Below are positions 11,075 through 22,415 of a stretch of DNA of 64,000 nucleotides, in pieces. How positions within the stretch are numbered: position 1 is the stretch's first letter; every line of letters starts with the position of its first letter. The position numbers and the translations under genes are program-made. The stretch comes from Chrysomallon squamiferum. Lineage: Eukaryota > Mollusca > Gastropoda > Neomphalida > Peltospiridae. Location: assembly GCA_012295275.1 (NCBI GenBank), contig CM022666.1, positions 15,008,440 through 15,072,439 on the forward strand, read 5' to 3'. The notes beneath the pieces are model-generated. The model did no database searches. It was not told the DNA's origin and saw only the letters and a list, made by a program, of their open reading frames with translations.

Positions 11075-14000
11075 TCATCGTTGAATATGAGATGGGTAAG
11101 CTCCAGTTCTTCTGAGATCTGACTGATCTCTGTGTTGATAGTTCATGGAGTAAGGATCTGCATAAGTGAAGGGAAGAGTAGATGGTGTTATCATAGGCTG
11201 CTTTTGTGTAGAAGTATGTTCTCGATGTAATGACCCAGGAATATTCAGTGTATTATTTCCTGTACCGAAAATATTTTGTATTGTATTTCCGACTGCAGTA
11301 AATGATGAGCATGATGCAGTTTGTTGAAGCATATTATCATAAGACTGGTGACTTCCAGGATCCCATAAAGAGTTTGGAGGCTTCTGTTTGACATGAAAGT
11401 CATCATATGAAACTGGAGTTTCCGAATTAACTGAATGATGCATTACAGATGATAACGAACTAACACCCACAGCTGGCGTTAAGCTTCCACTGTTATTAAA
11501 CAGTTTTGTAAATTCAAACGATGTAGTGCTTCGTGAGATTATTTCTTCATGTTCATTTCTGTTTTTGGTAATCTGTTCATCTCTTCTGAACTGCATAAGT
11601 TTATTATAATCTACAGCAACCGAGGTATTAACAGGATAAACCTTTTTATCTCTTGATTCTGACAAATATTGTTTTACATCGTGAAAATGTTCTCTTTGTC
11701 TGCTTGATCTATGATAGAATTCTTCATCCGCCTCTCTTCTGTCTGGTGAAAGTTGATAAGCTTTTTCACTTACTTCTTGTTGGTTAAAGTCCATCAGCAG
11801 ATTCGAAACTTTACTTTTTCTTTGATATTTATCCTTTTTATTGTATTCGTCTATCACTGGTATGCACTTGTATTGATTACAGTCATCTCGTCTGAATCTA
11901 GGTTCTTCTGCACTGATCATACTTTTTTCTGTAACATTTTTTAGTTCTTCCTTGAATAAATTAGATGAGCGCTTTGGAAGACATGATTCTATTCGATAAT
12001 GTTTAATTTCCCGATTCAATGACTCGTCAATTCCTTCTGAAGTTAAATCGGGTAAACCTGATGTTTTATGACGTGGCTGATGATCCCTGTCAAAATCATA
12101 ATCATTATCCTTTCCCTTTGAATGAATGAACACAGTTCTTTCAAGCTTTTCATCAGCATCTGAAAAGTGAGATCCTTTTAACATAAGAGGTTTCTGTGGT
12201 TGCATCCAAACACTGCCTTCCTCTGAAGATTCGTGATCAGAAAACTTTGGATGGAAACAAGACAACAGTTTGTTAGATGTTTCTGGATTAGGACTATTTG
12301 AAGAATCAAAACTGACATTAAGTGGGTCATCAGAAACTCTGGAAGTATTTAAAGAAGGTTCTTGTTCCAAAGACGTTTCATGATCTGATTCAGACGAGTC
12401 ACTTTCAAGAGAATCTTCACCATCCATTACTAAGTCGTTATTTTTGACGCTGGTCTTTCTGCCGTCTTCTAGTGCATTCAGAATCTGGTTCACACTAACA
12501 AAATCAACACGGAGTCTCTTATCCAAGCCTCCCATAGGCCAGCCATGAAATTTAAGGCAAGCAGCTTGTGCAGCAGAATTACTTTCATACTGAACATAAG
12601 CAAAATCAGTTCCCGCTGGCCACACAATTCTTCTGATGTCTCCAAAGCGTCGGAATTCTTTCCTGATGGTTTCAATATTAACCCAGGATCCTAGACCTCC
12701 AACCCAAAGACAGGATGTCACAACAGACTTTCCATAACCAATTCTCAATTTACAATCCTTAAATATTTTGCCGTTCATGGCAACTTTTGCTTTGTATGCA
12801 AAATCCATGTTGATGTATTTAACAAATCCATAAGCTTTATTACCTTGCAGTCTTTTGATGGTTACAAATTCAATTGGTCCAAATGTCTCAAATTGTTGGC
12901 GTATTTCTTTTTCTGAGACATCAGAGGGCAGATTTCCAAGAAACAATGTTCTTGTCGCTTTTTCATCCAATTCAGGTTCTAAAGTTGTATCATCAGTTGA
13001 GGAAACTTCATCTTCATCTGTCACAGAGCGTTTAGTTAATGGCGACACTGACACCGTTGCTTTCATTATTTTCAATGGAATGTCTGCAGCAAGAGCTTCC
13101 ACAGCATAACTTGCATGGCTAAAATAAACGTAGGCTATTTTGTGATTTTTCTTTATTTTGACAACCACTTTCATCCTCTTGTTGATCTGCTTGTAAGTTG
13201 CTTGAAGGATGTTCTTAAGCTCGTGATCTGATATGGATATAGGAATCTGACTAATTTGCAGTCCAACAATTTTCATTTCATTCTCAAATTCTGGATGTCT
13301 GTGTGATCTTTTCAATATATTTTCTGTTTTTGCCTTTTCAGTCTGCGATCCTTTGCTGTATCCCAATTTCCACACATCTTTCCCAGTTTTCTTTCTTGAA
13401 ATTTCCTTGTATGCTCTTTCAGCAGAAGAAACACTCTGAAATGTCACAAAAGCATACCCTTTTCCATTCTTTGATGTTTTGTAATCAATATCATCAATAT
13501 TTCCAAATTTGCTGAACACATTCATTAAATCATATCTGCGAACATTTGAATCCAACTTTCCAACAAACAGAAGATTTGTAGGTGTGTCACTTGCAGTGTG
13601 CTTTTCACTGTGGACATCTGAAAAATATTTACTTTTAGTTTCAAGGTTTTGGTGGTAATCATGAGACTGGCGTTCTCTTTCTGGGTATCTTTCATGCTCT
13701 AAGCTAATGCCATCTGATTTTAAAAGTGGAACAATTTTTACAGGCTTATTGTCTAAAAACAGGTTGTGATTTGCTTCAAGAGCTGACTTTGCATCTTTGT
13801 GATACTGAAAATGAATATCTGCAGTACGATTATCATTGATCCTGTTGATATCAATATCCATAGGTCCAAAACGTTTAAACTTTTTCTTCAGGATAACTAT
13901 TAGCTCTGAGGTCGAGAGATGGTGTGGAATATGTTTTACTGAAAGTGACTTCCACTTAGTCATACTTTTAGATTCTGATGCTTCTGTGTGTGGTTTGTTG

Positions 14001-14920
14001 ACTCTGTTCTCTCGGATGACATCAGCATCTAACTGTCCATAACCAATTTTGCATATTCTGCCCTTTATGTAACTGTTGTGCAAATTCTCTTTTGCTTTTA
14101 CTGCTGAATGAACGCTGGAAAATTTTATAAATGCAAAAATCTTCAGCATTTTCGATTTCAACCTAATTTTGATATCAATATCTTCTATTGTGCCATATTT
14201 TCCAAATATTCTTTCCAGATCATGTTTCTCTACATCTTTAGGCAGGTTGCCCACAAACAGCACTCTGGTCGTCATGCTACTTCTATCATCCAAGGTGGAA
14301 TCATTAGATTTTTCTCTGTATCTTCTTTCACCCATTACACTTCCAGACCTGGAAAAATTAGGAATTTCCAGTGCCGATACATTCTGTAGTAATTCTGGTT
14401 CAAAATTCTTCTTGTAGCATGGTACGACATCAACTTTTCTGTTATCCAACAGTAATGGATGCTCTTCAATAGACCTGTAAGCCCTCCTGGCACTCTCTTG
14501 GTGTGCAAATCTAAGGTATGCAAGTCTGTCAACACCACTGTTCATTATTTTAACACTAACCCTACCATATTTTTCAAATTCCATTAACAAACCATCCTCT
14601 AAATCTGAATCAAGAATTCGACTTGGTATGTAGCTAACACATAAATCCTTGTATTCTTGTTCAACTTGCCCTCCACTATCAGAGGAACTGTAACCAGCCT
14701 CACTTCTTTTATCAATTTCATTGCGAGATTTGTAATATCTTCTACCACTTCCAATTCCATCATAACTATCTTTATTCCAAATGATGCCATCCTCTGCGTA
14801 ACTAGATTTCATAATTTTACTGCGTTTGAATCTATCATGTTTTTCATCTTCTTCACTCCAGTCCCTGTTACGGTGAGGTCGCTTTACAACATGTTCAGAA
14901 ACAAAATGTTGTCGCTTCAT
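11075..14920 (-). CDS. Spenito/RBM15-like RNA-binding protein with seven RRMs, no SPOC
   Basis: One exon encodes 1281 residues. RRMs lie at about 89-166, 215-296, 323-398, 446-523, 550-626, 655-731 and 734-808. The even-numbered ones have classical RNP2/RNP1 (VLFVGNL...FAFIKF, LLFVGKL...YAFVTF, TLFLGNL...YGFVKY). RRMs 1, 3 and 5 are the divergent type found as RRM1 of Spen/RBM15 proteins, and RRM7 (CLWVGGLGSWV...RRLRVDF) is the RBM15 RRM3 type. So the usual RRM1-2-3 block appears as (1-2)x3 plus 3. The C-terminal 470 residues are polar, Ser/Asp/Glu-rich and probably disordered; no SPOC domain is visible. The family works in nuclear mRNA processing, Notch-type repression and m6A writing. An acceptor (TCTTTGCAG) abuts the ATG, so the 5' UTR is spliced. 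Large intronless coding exons are known in RBM15/RBM15B. Confidence 0.93.
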   Translation of the reverse strand: MKRQHFVSEHVVKRPHRNRDWSEEDEKHDRFKRSKIMKSSYAEDGIIWNKDSYDGIGSGRRYYKSRNEIDKRSEAGYSSSDSGGQVEQEYKDLCVSYIPSRILDSDLEDGLLMEFEKYGRVSVKIMNSGVDRLAYLRFAHQESARRAYRSIEEHPLLLDNRKVDVVPCYKKNFEPELLQNVSALEIPNFSRSGSVMGERRYREKSNDSTLDDRSSMTTRVLFVGNLPKDVEKHDLERIFGKYGTIEDIDIKIRLKSKMLKIFAFIKFSSVHSAVKAKENLHNSYIKGRICKIGYGQLDADVIRENRVNKPHTEASESKSMTKWKSLSVKHIPHHLSTSELIVILKKKFKRFGPMDIDINRINDNRTADIHFQYHKDAKSALEANHNLFLDNKPVKIVPLLKSDGISLEHERYPERERQSHDYHQNLETKSKYFSDVHSEKHTASDTPTNLLFVGKLDSNVRRYDLMNVFSKFGNIDDIDYKTSKNGKGYAFVTFQSVSSAERAYKEISRKKTGKDVWKLGYSKGSQTEKAKTENILKRSHRHPEFENEMKIVGLQISQIPISISDHELKNILQATYKQINKRMKVVVKIKKNHKIAYVYFSHASYAVEALAADIPLKIMKATVSVSPLTKRSVTDEDEVSSTDDTTLEPELDEKATRTLFLGNLPSDVSEKEIRQQFETFGPIEFVTIKRLQGNKAYGFVKYINMDFAYKAKVAMNGKIFKDCKLRIGYGKSVVTSCLWVGGLGSWVNIETIRKEFRRFGDIRRIVWPAGTDFAYVQYESNSAAQAACLKFHGWPMGGLDKRLRVDFVSVNQILNALEDGRKTSVKNNDLVMDGEDSLESDSSESDHETSLEQEPSLNTSRVSDDPLNVSFDSSNSPNPETSNKLLSCFHPKFSDHESSEEGSVWMQPQKPLMLKGSHFSDADEKLERTVFIHSKGKDNDYDFDRDHQPRHKTSGLPDLTSEGIDESLNREIKHYRIESCLPKRSSNLFKEELKNVTEKSMISAEEPRFRRDDCNQYKCIPVIDEYNKKDKYQRKSKVSNLLMDFNQQEVSEKAYQLSPDRREADEEFYHRSSRQREHFHDVKQYLSESRDKKVYPVNTSVAVDYNKLMQFRRDEQITKNRNEHEEIISRSTTSFEFTKLFNNSGSLTPAVGVSSLSSVMHHSVNSETPVSYDDFHVKQKPPNSLWDPGSHQSYDNMLQQTASCSSFTAVGNTIQNIFGTGNNTLNIPGSLHREHTSTQKQPMITPSTLPFTYADPYSMNYQHRDQSDLRRTGAYPSHIQR

Positions 14921-17900
14921 CTGCAAAGATAAATTCTATAATGATTTGAAAACCAATTTATTTTTGTTCATAAATTTGCCACATTTTCATGCCAGTAGAA
15001 GGTATACAGACATTTATTGCCAAATTAAATGGCAAAATGCAGAACAAAAAAGAAATGGTAACAAATATTGTTGTTTTGTTTTCTAAACATATGTCCACAG
15101 GTGGAAAAAAAAAAAAAAAAAAAATGATTTACTTTATGATTTACAAAACAAATAATAGTTAATTTAATTTGAGTGTTTTCAGATATTAATAGTCCACTAA
15201 TTTGATTTAGTATTAAAAAAATATCAGATGAATCTATATTAAATAGTACGATATAAACAAAACTATTTTACAAAATCCGTTTCTTAATGAAAACGATTTT
15301 TAAAGACATTTTAACAACATGACAAAAAGTAAGACAGTATTTTTAAAAAGTGTTACCACAAGACATTCCTATATAATTCAATTTATTAATTATTTTATAC
15401 AGGCAATGTGTGTTGCAGAAAAGTACTTTACTGCAAATATGCTTTAACATGAAAAGAATGTTTCCTGATCAATTTGATGGACTGCTTTATTATGAATTAA
15501 TAACATCTTCAATTATTCCTGTAACCATCTTCAAATGTCACCTGTTAGTGATAATCAGCAACACTGTAAGTTAATATTCTGAACCTGATTCATGTATCAC
15601 ATAAAATTAATGTTTAAGATCAGACAAACTTTGCCACTCTTTGTAATAAGCTTCAGTCTCTTCTTTTTCGTCTATATAAGTATATATATATATATTCACC
15701 ACTGCTTGTTTTGCTGTTTTTTGTAAGCATAATGTGGGGAAAAAAATTAAAATCTTTACAATATCAGATAACAGAAACTTTCAAGAATGTACAGGATTCG
15801 TTAAAAAGAAAATATATATATATATTTTTATTTTTAAGTATTTATTTGATTTTATTTGAAAAAAAAATTTCAACTTTTCACAAGTAGTTTAAAATCCCCA
15901 GCTATCGTCTTGACATTGCATTACCCAATCAGCCAACTGAGATCCCCATTCAGTATATAGCATCATTTGAATCATTTAAAAATTAATTTATTAGCTAAAT
16001 TACTTTGTAATTATGAAGTAAAATACTTTTTCTATCATCAGCTGTTAAATATTAACATTTACAGACTGTGGTTGTTATTAGAATTAGTCTTCAAATGTTT
16101 GCTTGAAATCATGTACAAAACAGATGATAAAATTTATAAATATTTAAACAACTCTTGTAAATTAAAATATATATATATAAACAATAAAATAAATTCTAGT
16201 GAGAAAAATACAATTGTCTCACTAGTTCCAACAAAGATAGAAATCACTCCTTTTGTTGACAATTTATTCATGAGACATGTTTTCACAATGAGATTTATCT
16301 GTTTTTTAAGTTGTTCTTACTGATGCAGACTACAGCTGCTACATTCTATCAAACCTTTTTTTTTTACCACAAGTCTAATTATGAAGAATAAATTAAATTA
16401 AATAAATTGCTTTGATAGGCTGCAAGAATATAATTTTTCAAATGTCAACATTTCTCATTTTATGTAATCAGTTAACATCATTTGGCAAAGTTAAATAAAA
16501 CTGATAAATTATCAGTGAAAATTATCTTTTTACATTTGTCGTGAAAATAGCAGAAAAAATTTAAATATTTAACTCCATCATACAAACTGTGAAATAATGA
16601 ATAAAATACTTTATTTCTACAATAATAATTTCAGTACGAGTTTTCCAGTTTTATGAATAAAGCACAAGAAATTATAGCTGTAATCTTTCATGTAAAGCAC
16701 AAGAAATTATGGCAATCTTTCATGGCATATTCATATTTTTGCTTTTAATATTTAAAACTAAAGCATCTGTGATATTTAAAAGATTACCTTGAATAATAAA
16801 CAGCACCAGGATGTCTTTAAACTCCTGCAGTGTTATTCTCTCTGCTTGTACAAAATGTTTATCATAGAATATTATTTATCCTATAGTAAATTCGGTTATG
16901 TATTTGGAAATTTCCAACTTCCTCCCTCAAAGAAGCACTGATCTATTAAAAATGGATTTCAAATATTCAGTTTTAGAAAAGTTAACTTTGGTTAAAGATT
17001 TCAAGTACAGTATGCATGTATCTGCAATTGTGTACATCACAATCTTATTATAATTTTAATAAAATATATATAGATTACTCTGTCAGTCTGCGTACATAAA
17101 CATTAAAATTGTACTTTTGATTTACCGAGATCATTTCTGTTAGTATTTATCTTAATTATTCAATTTTCTATGGAAATCAATCTTAACATGACTTTAAATT
17201 TACATTTTGTTTTTTTAAAAATAACATTAAAATAATAAAATTTAAAAAAATACAAATATACTTCTTTCATTCACTGTTCACATAAATGTTTATTTATTAA
17301 CAATATGACAAATGATTCAGGGTCAAAGGAATGAAATAATAAGCAATAACATATCTACTCTATTTGCCCATACATGTTACAAGCACTGGCAGTGTCAAAA
17401 ACAGAAATCAAAAACTAGATCCTAAACTATCACTGGCAATTCTGTCACTATGTCAGGCCAATGAACACAGCAGAAATAAATAGTCACATCACATACAGTA
17501 ACACATCTTTATTATTATTATTATTATTATTAAAAGAGTATTATTATTTTGGTTATCTAGCTAAATTTAACACTTATTTAGTTATTACTATTAGTATTAC
17601 TAATTTACTACATTAGCAGAAGCTGTACTCAACATTTTGTTTTACTGCTAGTTCAGATACTGTCAAAACCATTCCGAAAATACAAATGGGGGGGGAGATA
17701 AATGTTGCTATAGAGTATCATTATCATTATGTATACAGTATAGTATATAATAAAATTAATATATTTTTCCACTAGCACAGAAGCCTCAGTAGCAATAAAA
17801 CCAAATAAAACCTCTGCCAACAAGGGATAGAACCATACTGCAACAAAAGTGTTATTTTTTCTTTACTACACCTTTCACGTAAGTTACAAACAATACTCAG

Positions 17901-18018
17901 TATTCATCATATCATTATTGTTAAAACGCCACAAAATTTCACGATTGCTACTTCTACAGCAGACGTTTCCGGTCCAATTAACAGAGCATGCGTACGTGTT
18001 AACTCGACTGCGACTTAC
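14921..18018 (-). other. Probable 5' UTR intron of the RRM gene, no coding exon seen
   Basis: The RRM coding exon begins exactly at a splice acceptor, so a non-coding exon lies upstream. This interval is A+T-rich with a poly(A) run (15108-15123), AT runs (about 15681-15694, 15813-15825) and TTA runs (about 17507-17531). It also has a short tandem duplication at about 16665-16730 (core AAAGCACAAGAAATTAT). No exon was recognised on either strand. Confidence 0.5.
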
Positions 18019-18062
18019 TCGACTGTACTGTCTTCCAAATCACCTTCTACAAAAGAACTTGC

Positions 18063-18065
<3 letters not shown>
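17935..18065. promoter_or_regulatory. Candidate promoter region between the RRM gene and EMSY
   Basis: A patch with several CG dinucleotides and a CCGGAAAC Ets-like motif (minus strand, about 17969) stands out from A+T-rich surroundings. On the minus strand a perfect donor GTAAGT starts at 18018 with no acceptor just upstream, which would suit a first non-coding exon for the RRM gene. Both the RRM gene (minus) and EMSY (plus) start at acceptors facing away from here, so a shared divergent promoter is possible. This is inference; no EMSY first-exon donor was pinned down. Confidence 0.3.
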
Positions 18066-18125
<60 letters not shown>

Positions 18126-18170
18126 TAATAATAATAAATATAATAATAATAATAATAAGAAGAAGAAGAA
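18066..18170. repeat. ATA trinucleotide microsatellite
   Basis: About 20 ATA units followed by interrupted ATA and AGA units. The rest of 18.2-19.5 kb is A+T-rich with no recognised exon. It ends in TTA/T runs just before the EMSY acceptor. Confidence 0.95.
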
Positions 18171-19533
18171 TAGGTGATGTTACTGAATTTATTATTATTT
18201 AAAAAAAATATTACTATTAAAGCTACTACTACTAATACTAATTTTACTACTAGTATTATTATTATTGTTGTTGTTGTTGTTATTGTTAAACTACTTTTAA
18301 TTAAACATCTTGAAATACATGTAAAATACGTGTAGAGTACATTTACATATTTATAATAATTGTGAGAAACATGCATAGGGTAAATATATCAATCCATTCC
18401 AAATTTTTCACGATTTGGTTGCACCAGATTGGGTGAATAAAAATATTAAAATACATTCACTGAAACTTAAATTCGTTTTAGTTTGTATAATTAAAATATC
18501 TATAAGTAACTGATTATATGATCGTATATAAGCGACAAATGCAAGAAATATCAGTTGTTTATAGGAAAGTAGTTTATTGGTAATACATTTACTCGACAAC
18601 TGGTTCCCTCTAAAGTATTCGCAAAATAATTGACAAAATGCGGAATGTTCAGTATTAGTCTAATCAAAATGGTAGACAAAAAGTAGTTGGCCTCTTTTAG
18701 AAGAATGAAATTTTAAAATTATGCAATTTTAGGACTGTTTCTAGACATTGCAAAGCACTGGCAAGACTTTTTATTTAAATGTATTTGTCATTCTAACAGT
18801 TTTTAAATATTAAAATATGGTACTATATGTTAATAATGAATTATATTGTAATTTTAGCGATTCAGTTCCTAGGATCCTGGGTTAGTTACTTTGTTTAACC
18901 GCACAAAACTAAGAACATTTCATTTTGAATTAATAAAACTCATATAGATTGTCCTTTAGGTTTTTGTTTTTTTAAAGAAAATACACAAGTTTTAAATAAT
19001 TGAAATCTGCGCGATTCATTTGAAATTCGTCACACAGACTCGCACGATTTTTGTCTTTATTTTATTTTATTTTTTCTACTTTTTAAAATTAAGATCTCTT
19101 GTATTTTATAGTTGTTGGGGTAAAACTCATTCAAACAATTACTAACGAGACAAATGAAAAGGAAACTCTTTAAATTGCTCTAGAATTCATTGTAATTTAA
19201 TCTACTACATTGATAGTTTTAATATATCTTAGGCGAAAAGAAGAGAGGCACGTAACAGATTAAAAATTTTAACAATAGCATAACCCTATCTTAAAACTGT
19301 ATTATAATTATACAGATTGAAATAAATGTGTTTACAGTCAGAAATGTTTCAGAATTACATCCAGTAAATATGATAATTTAAAATAAAAACAAATAAATCA
19401 CATCTTAAAATATCTTAAAAGTGTTTCTTTACAGTTGTTTTTATTATTACTACTACCATTATTATTATTAATTATTATTATTATTATTATTTTTTTTTTC
19501 TTATTTTCAGTATTAGTAAATTGGTAGAAAATA

Positions 19534-20038
19534 ATGTGGCCAATGTTGCTGGATCTTTCACGAGACGAATCAAAGCGAGTTCTGCGTCGCATGGAGCTTG
19601 AGGCATATTCTTCGGTGATCACTGCGTTCAGAGCGCAAGGTGATTTGACAAAAGAAAAGAAGGCTATGCTTCAAGATCTTCAAAATGTTCTCAGGTTAAT
19701 AAATCTTTATTAATTAACATATTTGGTAAAATTAAAGGTAATAATTAATTGAAAAAAAAAATATATATATTATATATATGTATATAGTAATAAATAATTC
19801 AATTTTTTTTTTTTAATTCCTGAATAAAATATATTGTTTTAATTGTGCATTTTAAAAAAGAATTTACAATTAAACAAAAAATTAATTTCAGTTTGATTGT
19901 CTGATTAAACTAATGTTCAGTTCAGTTTGTGAGTTTCGTGTTTTGTTTTTTATAATCTGACAGTATTTCAACTGAACGACATCGTGCAGAAGTCAGAAGA
20001 GCTGTGAATGATGAAAAACTGGCCACAGTTGCAGACAA
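19534..20038 (+). other. EMSY: ENT domain coding segment of EMSY (exons 1-2)
   Basis: Residues 1 to about 78 form the ENT (EMSY N-terminal) helical domain. The codon split at the exon 1/2 junction (AG|T, Ser) gives LSISTERHRAEVRRA, which follows the vertebrate protein closely. In human EMSY this region dimerises, and the adjoining sequence binds HP1. The strong identity contrasts with the Ser/Thr/Pro-rich, poorly conserved middle of the protein. Confidence 0.9.
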
Positions 20039-22353
20039 GTATTATTCTAAACAGTTTAAATTTGCTAATTAAAATTTACCGATTTATTATTATATTTATT
20101 TAGTAAAGTGATGTTATCTCTTTGGTACATTTTAAATTGGAAGTCTGTCTTTTGCATATAATTAACAAACTAACAATATAAACATTTCTGTCTGTTTGTG
20201 AATAACAAGTATGAAAGAAAATTATTTCAATACAGTACAGTTTCAAATTATTGGCGGAAATTATAGAATCTAAACAAATTGTGTATTAATTATTCTTTAA
20301 ATTTTCTAGTCTTCTTTTCTTTATATTTGAAATCAAATGAGTGGGGTTCTTTTTTCAGCATTGCTGGTTCAAACACGACCTCAGAGTGGATGATAGAAGG
20401 CAGGAGGTTGGTGCCGTTGATGCCAAGACTTGTTCCACAAACAGCGTTCACCGCAACGGCAAACCAGGCAGCACACTTGCAAGCTGAGAAGAACCTCACA
20501 CTTCCTTTGCCAGTTTTCACAGGAAACAAGGAAGGTAAACTGATTCACATAAAAAACAAAAAACCCACTGAACATGTCTAATGGAAAATAAATTCCTTCC
20601 GTATTTATAAACTGTAAAATAATTGTGTTTAAAGACTGAGAAATTTTATTAGGATGGTACATTGTTAATAAAAAGTAATAAAAATTGTTTTAGGGGAGAA
20701 ATAAAAGAAATAAATAAATCATGTTTCTGTTTACAAATTAAAATGATTGTTTTGAAAGGAAAAAGCATTTATCATCTGAAATCTGACTAAATTAATATAA
20801 TGTGAGTTTAATGATACTAAGTACTGATACTTTTTTAATGGTGTTTGTTTTTTAGTGAACAACGTGACGTCGGTGTCAACAAGCACATCCACATCAACCC
20901 CACCCACATCGCGGCCGTCTTGCCCCACCAGTCCCACCTCAAACGTTGTTGTACTTCCCAGTGGGGCTTCCATTCACATCAAAGGTTTGTCACGCCTCAA
21001 AGTTTTCAGTCGTCTGCTTCGTGTTGATGAAAAGAATTTAATTTAAAACAGAACATTTTTATGTTAGTGGTGTCATTATTTAAAGATTTATTTAGTGATA
21101 TGAATTTTGATGTCTAAACTGAAGGTTTTGTGAAGTTAGATTTATTTTATATTTATTATTGAATATTTAAGGGCAACAATTTGAATGCTAATTCTGTGTG
21201 TATATTTAGATATATTTAGATATCAAGTTATGAGTTTTTGTATTATGGTATGAGTTAAAATGTTGAAATATTAATTTTTTATGTCTGATCTGAATATATT
21301 TAATAAACCAGAGAGTTTGAGGTTTTATTTTATATCTGTGCATATTATTTATTAATATATCCAACATAAATGTTTACTTTCATCTTTTTATGTTAAAAAT
21401 GAAAGATTACTTATATATTTTGACATTTAAAATAGATGTTTACTAACATGTTTTAACATTAAAAATATATGTTTTCTGATGAATTCTGATGTTAAAAGTA
21501 AATATTTTTATCAATAATTTTAATTATATCTTTTAATTTTAAAAGTAAATGTTTACATATGTTTTCAGATTAAAAATAAATGTTTCCAGGAAAGGTTTAA
21601 TTGCAAGTTTTGGTGTCAAAAGTGAACATTTACATAACTATTTTGTAAATTAAATGATTAGTTACAGGTTTTGATGTTTAAAAGTAAATGTTTATTTACA
21701 TGTTTTGACACTGAAAGTAAATGTTTTGATGTTTCAGGATGTTTGAACACAGACTATGAGGAGGAGATGCACACACGAAAACGTCGACGTAGTTTGTCAA
21801 ACGACAGCCTGAGCTCGTCAATTGGAACTCAGACACCCAGACTTACGTACCCAACTACTACAACGTCATCTGTTCCAAGCATGTCGCCAGTAAAAATAAC
21901 CATCAGCAAGAGTCCACAGGGCCGAACAATTGTATCAACACCAGGAGTACAACCTCCAAAGGTAAATTCTTCATTTCGCACGTTTATGTAATAGTAATTT
22001 TTATATTACTCCTTAACTTTGTAAGATGGAACATTTATTTATCCCTTGTTTACAAATTTCCTTGTGAGATACATTACAGAAAAATTTGTTTTTCCAGAGA
22101 GAGAGAGAGAGTGTGACTGAGTGTGAATAAATGAGTTAGTTGATAGTTTCTGAGATACATCACAGATAAATTTGTTTTCCCAGAGAGAGAGAATGTGTGA
22201 ATGAGTGAGTGAGTGTGTGTGTGTGTGAGAGTGAGTTGATAGTTTCTGAGATACATTACAGATAAATTTGTTTTTCCAGAGAGAGAGAGTGTGACTGAGT
22301 GTGAATGAATGAGTTAGTTGATAGTTTCTGAGATACATCACAGATAAATTTGT

Positions 22354-22415
<62 letters not shown>

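Noticed and set aside
11753-14932. Plus-strand and other minus-frame ORFs within the RRM gene
   Set aside because: They are shadows of the 1281-codon frame, which has seven recognisable RRMs.
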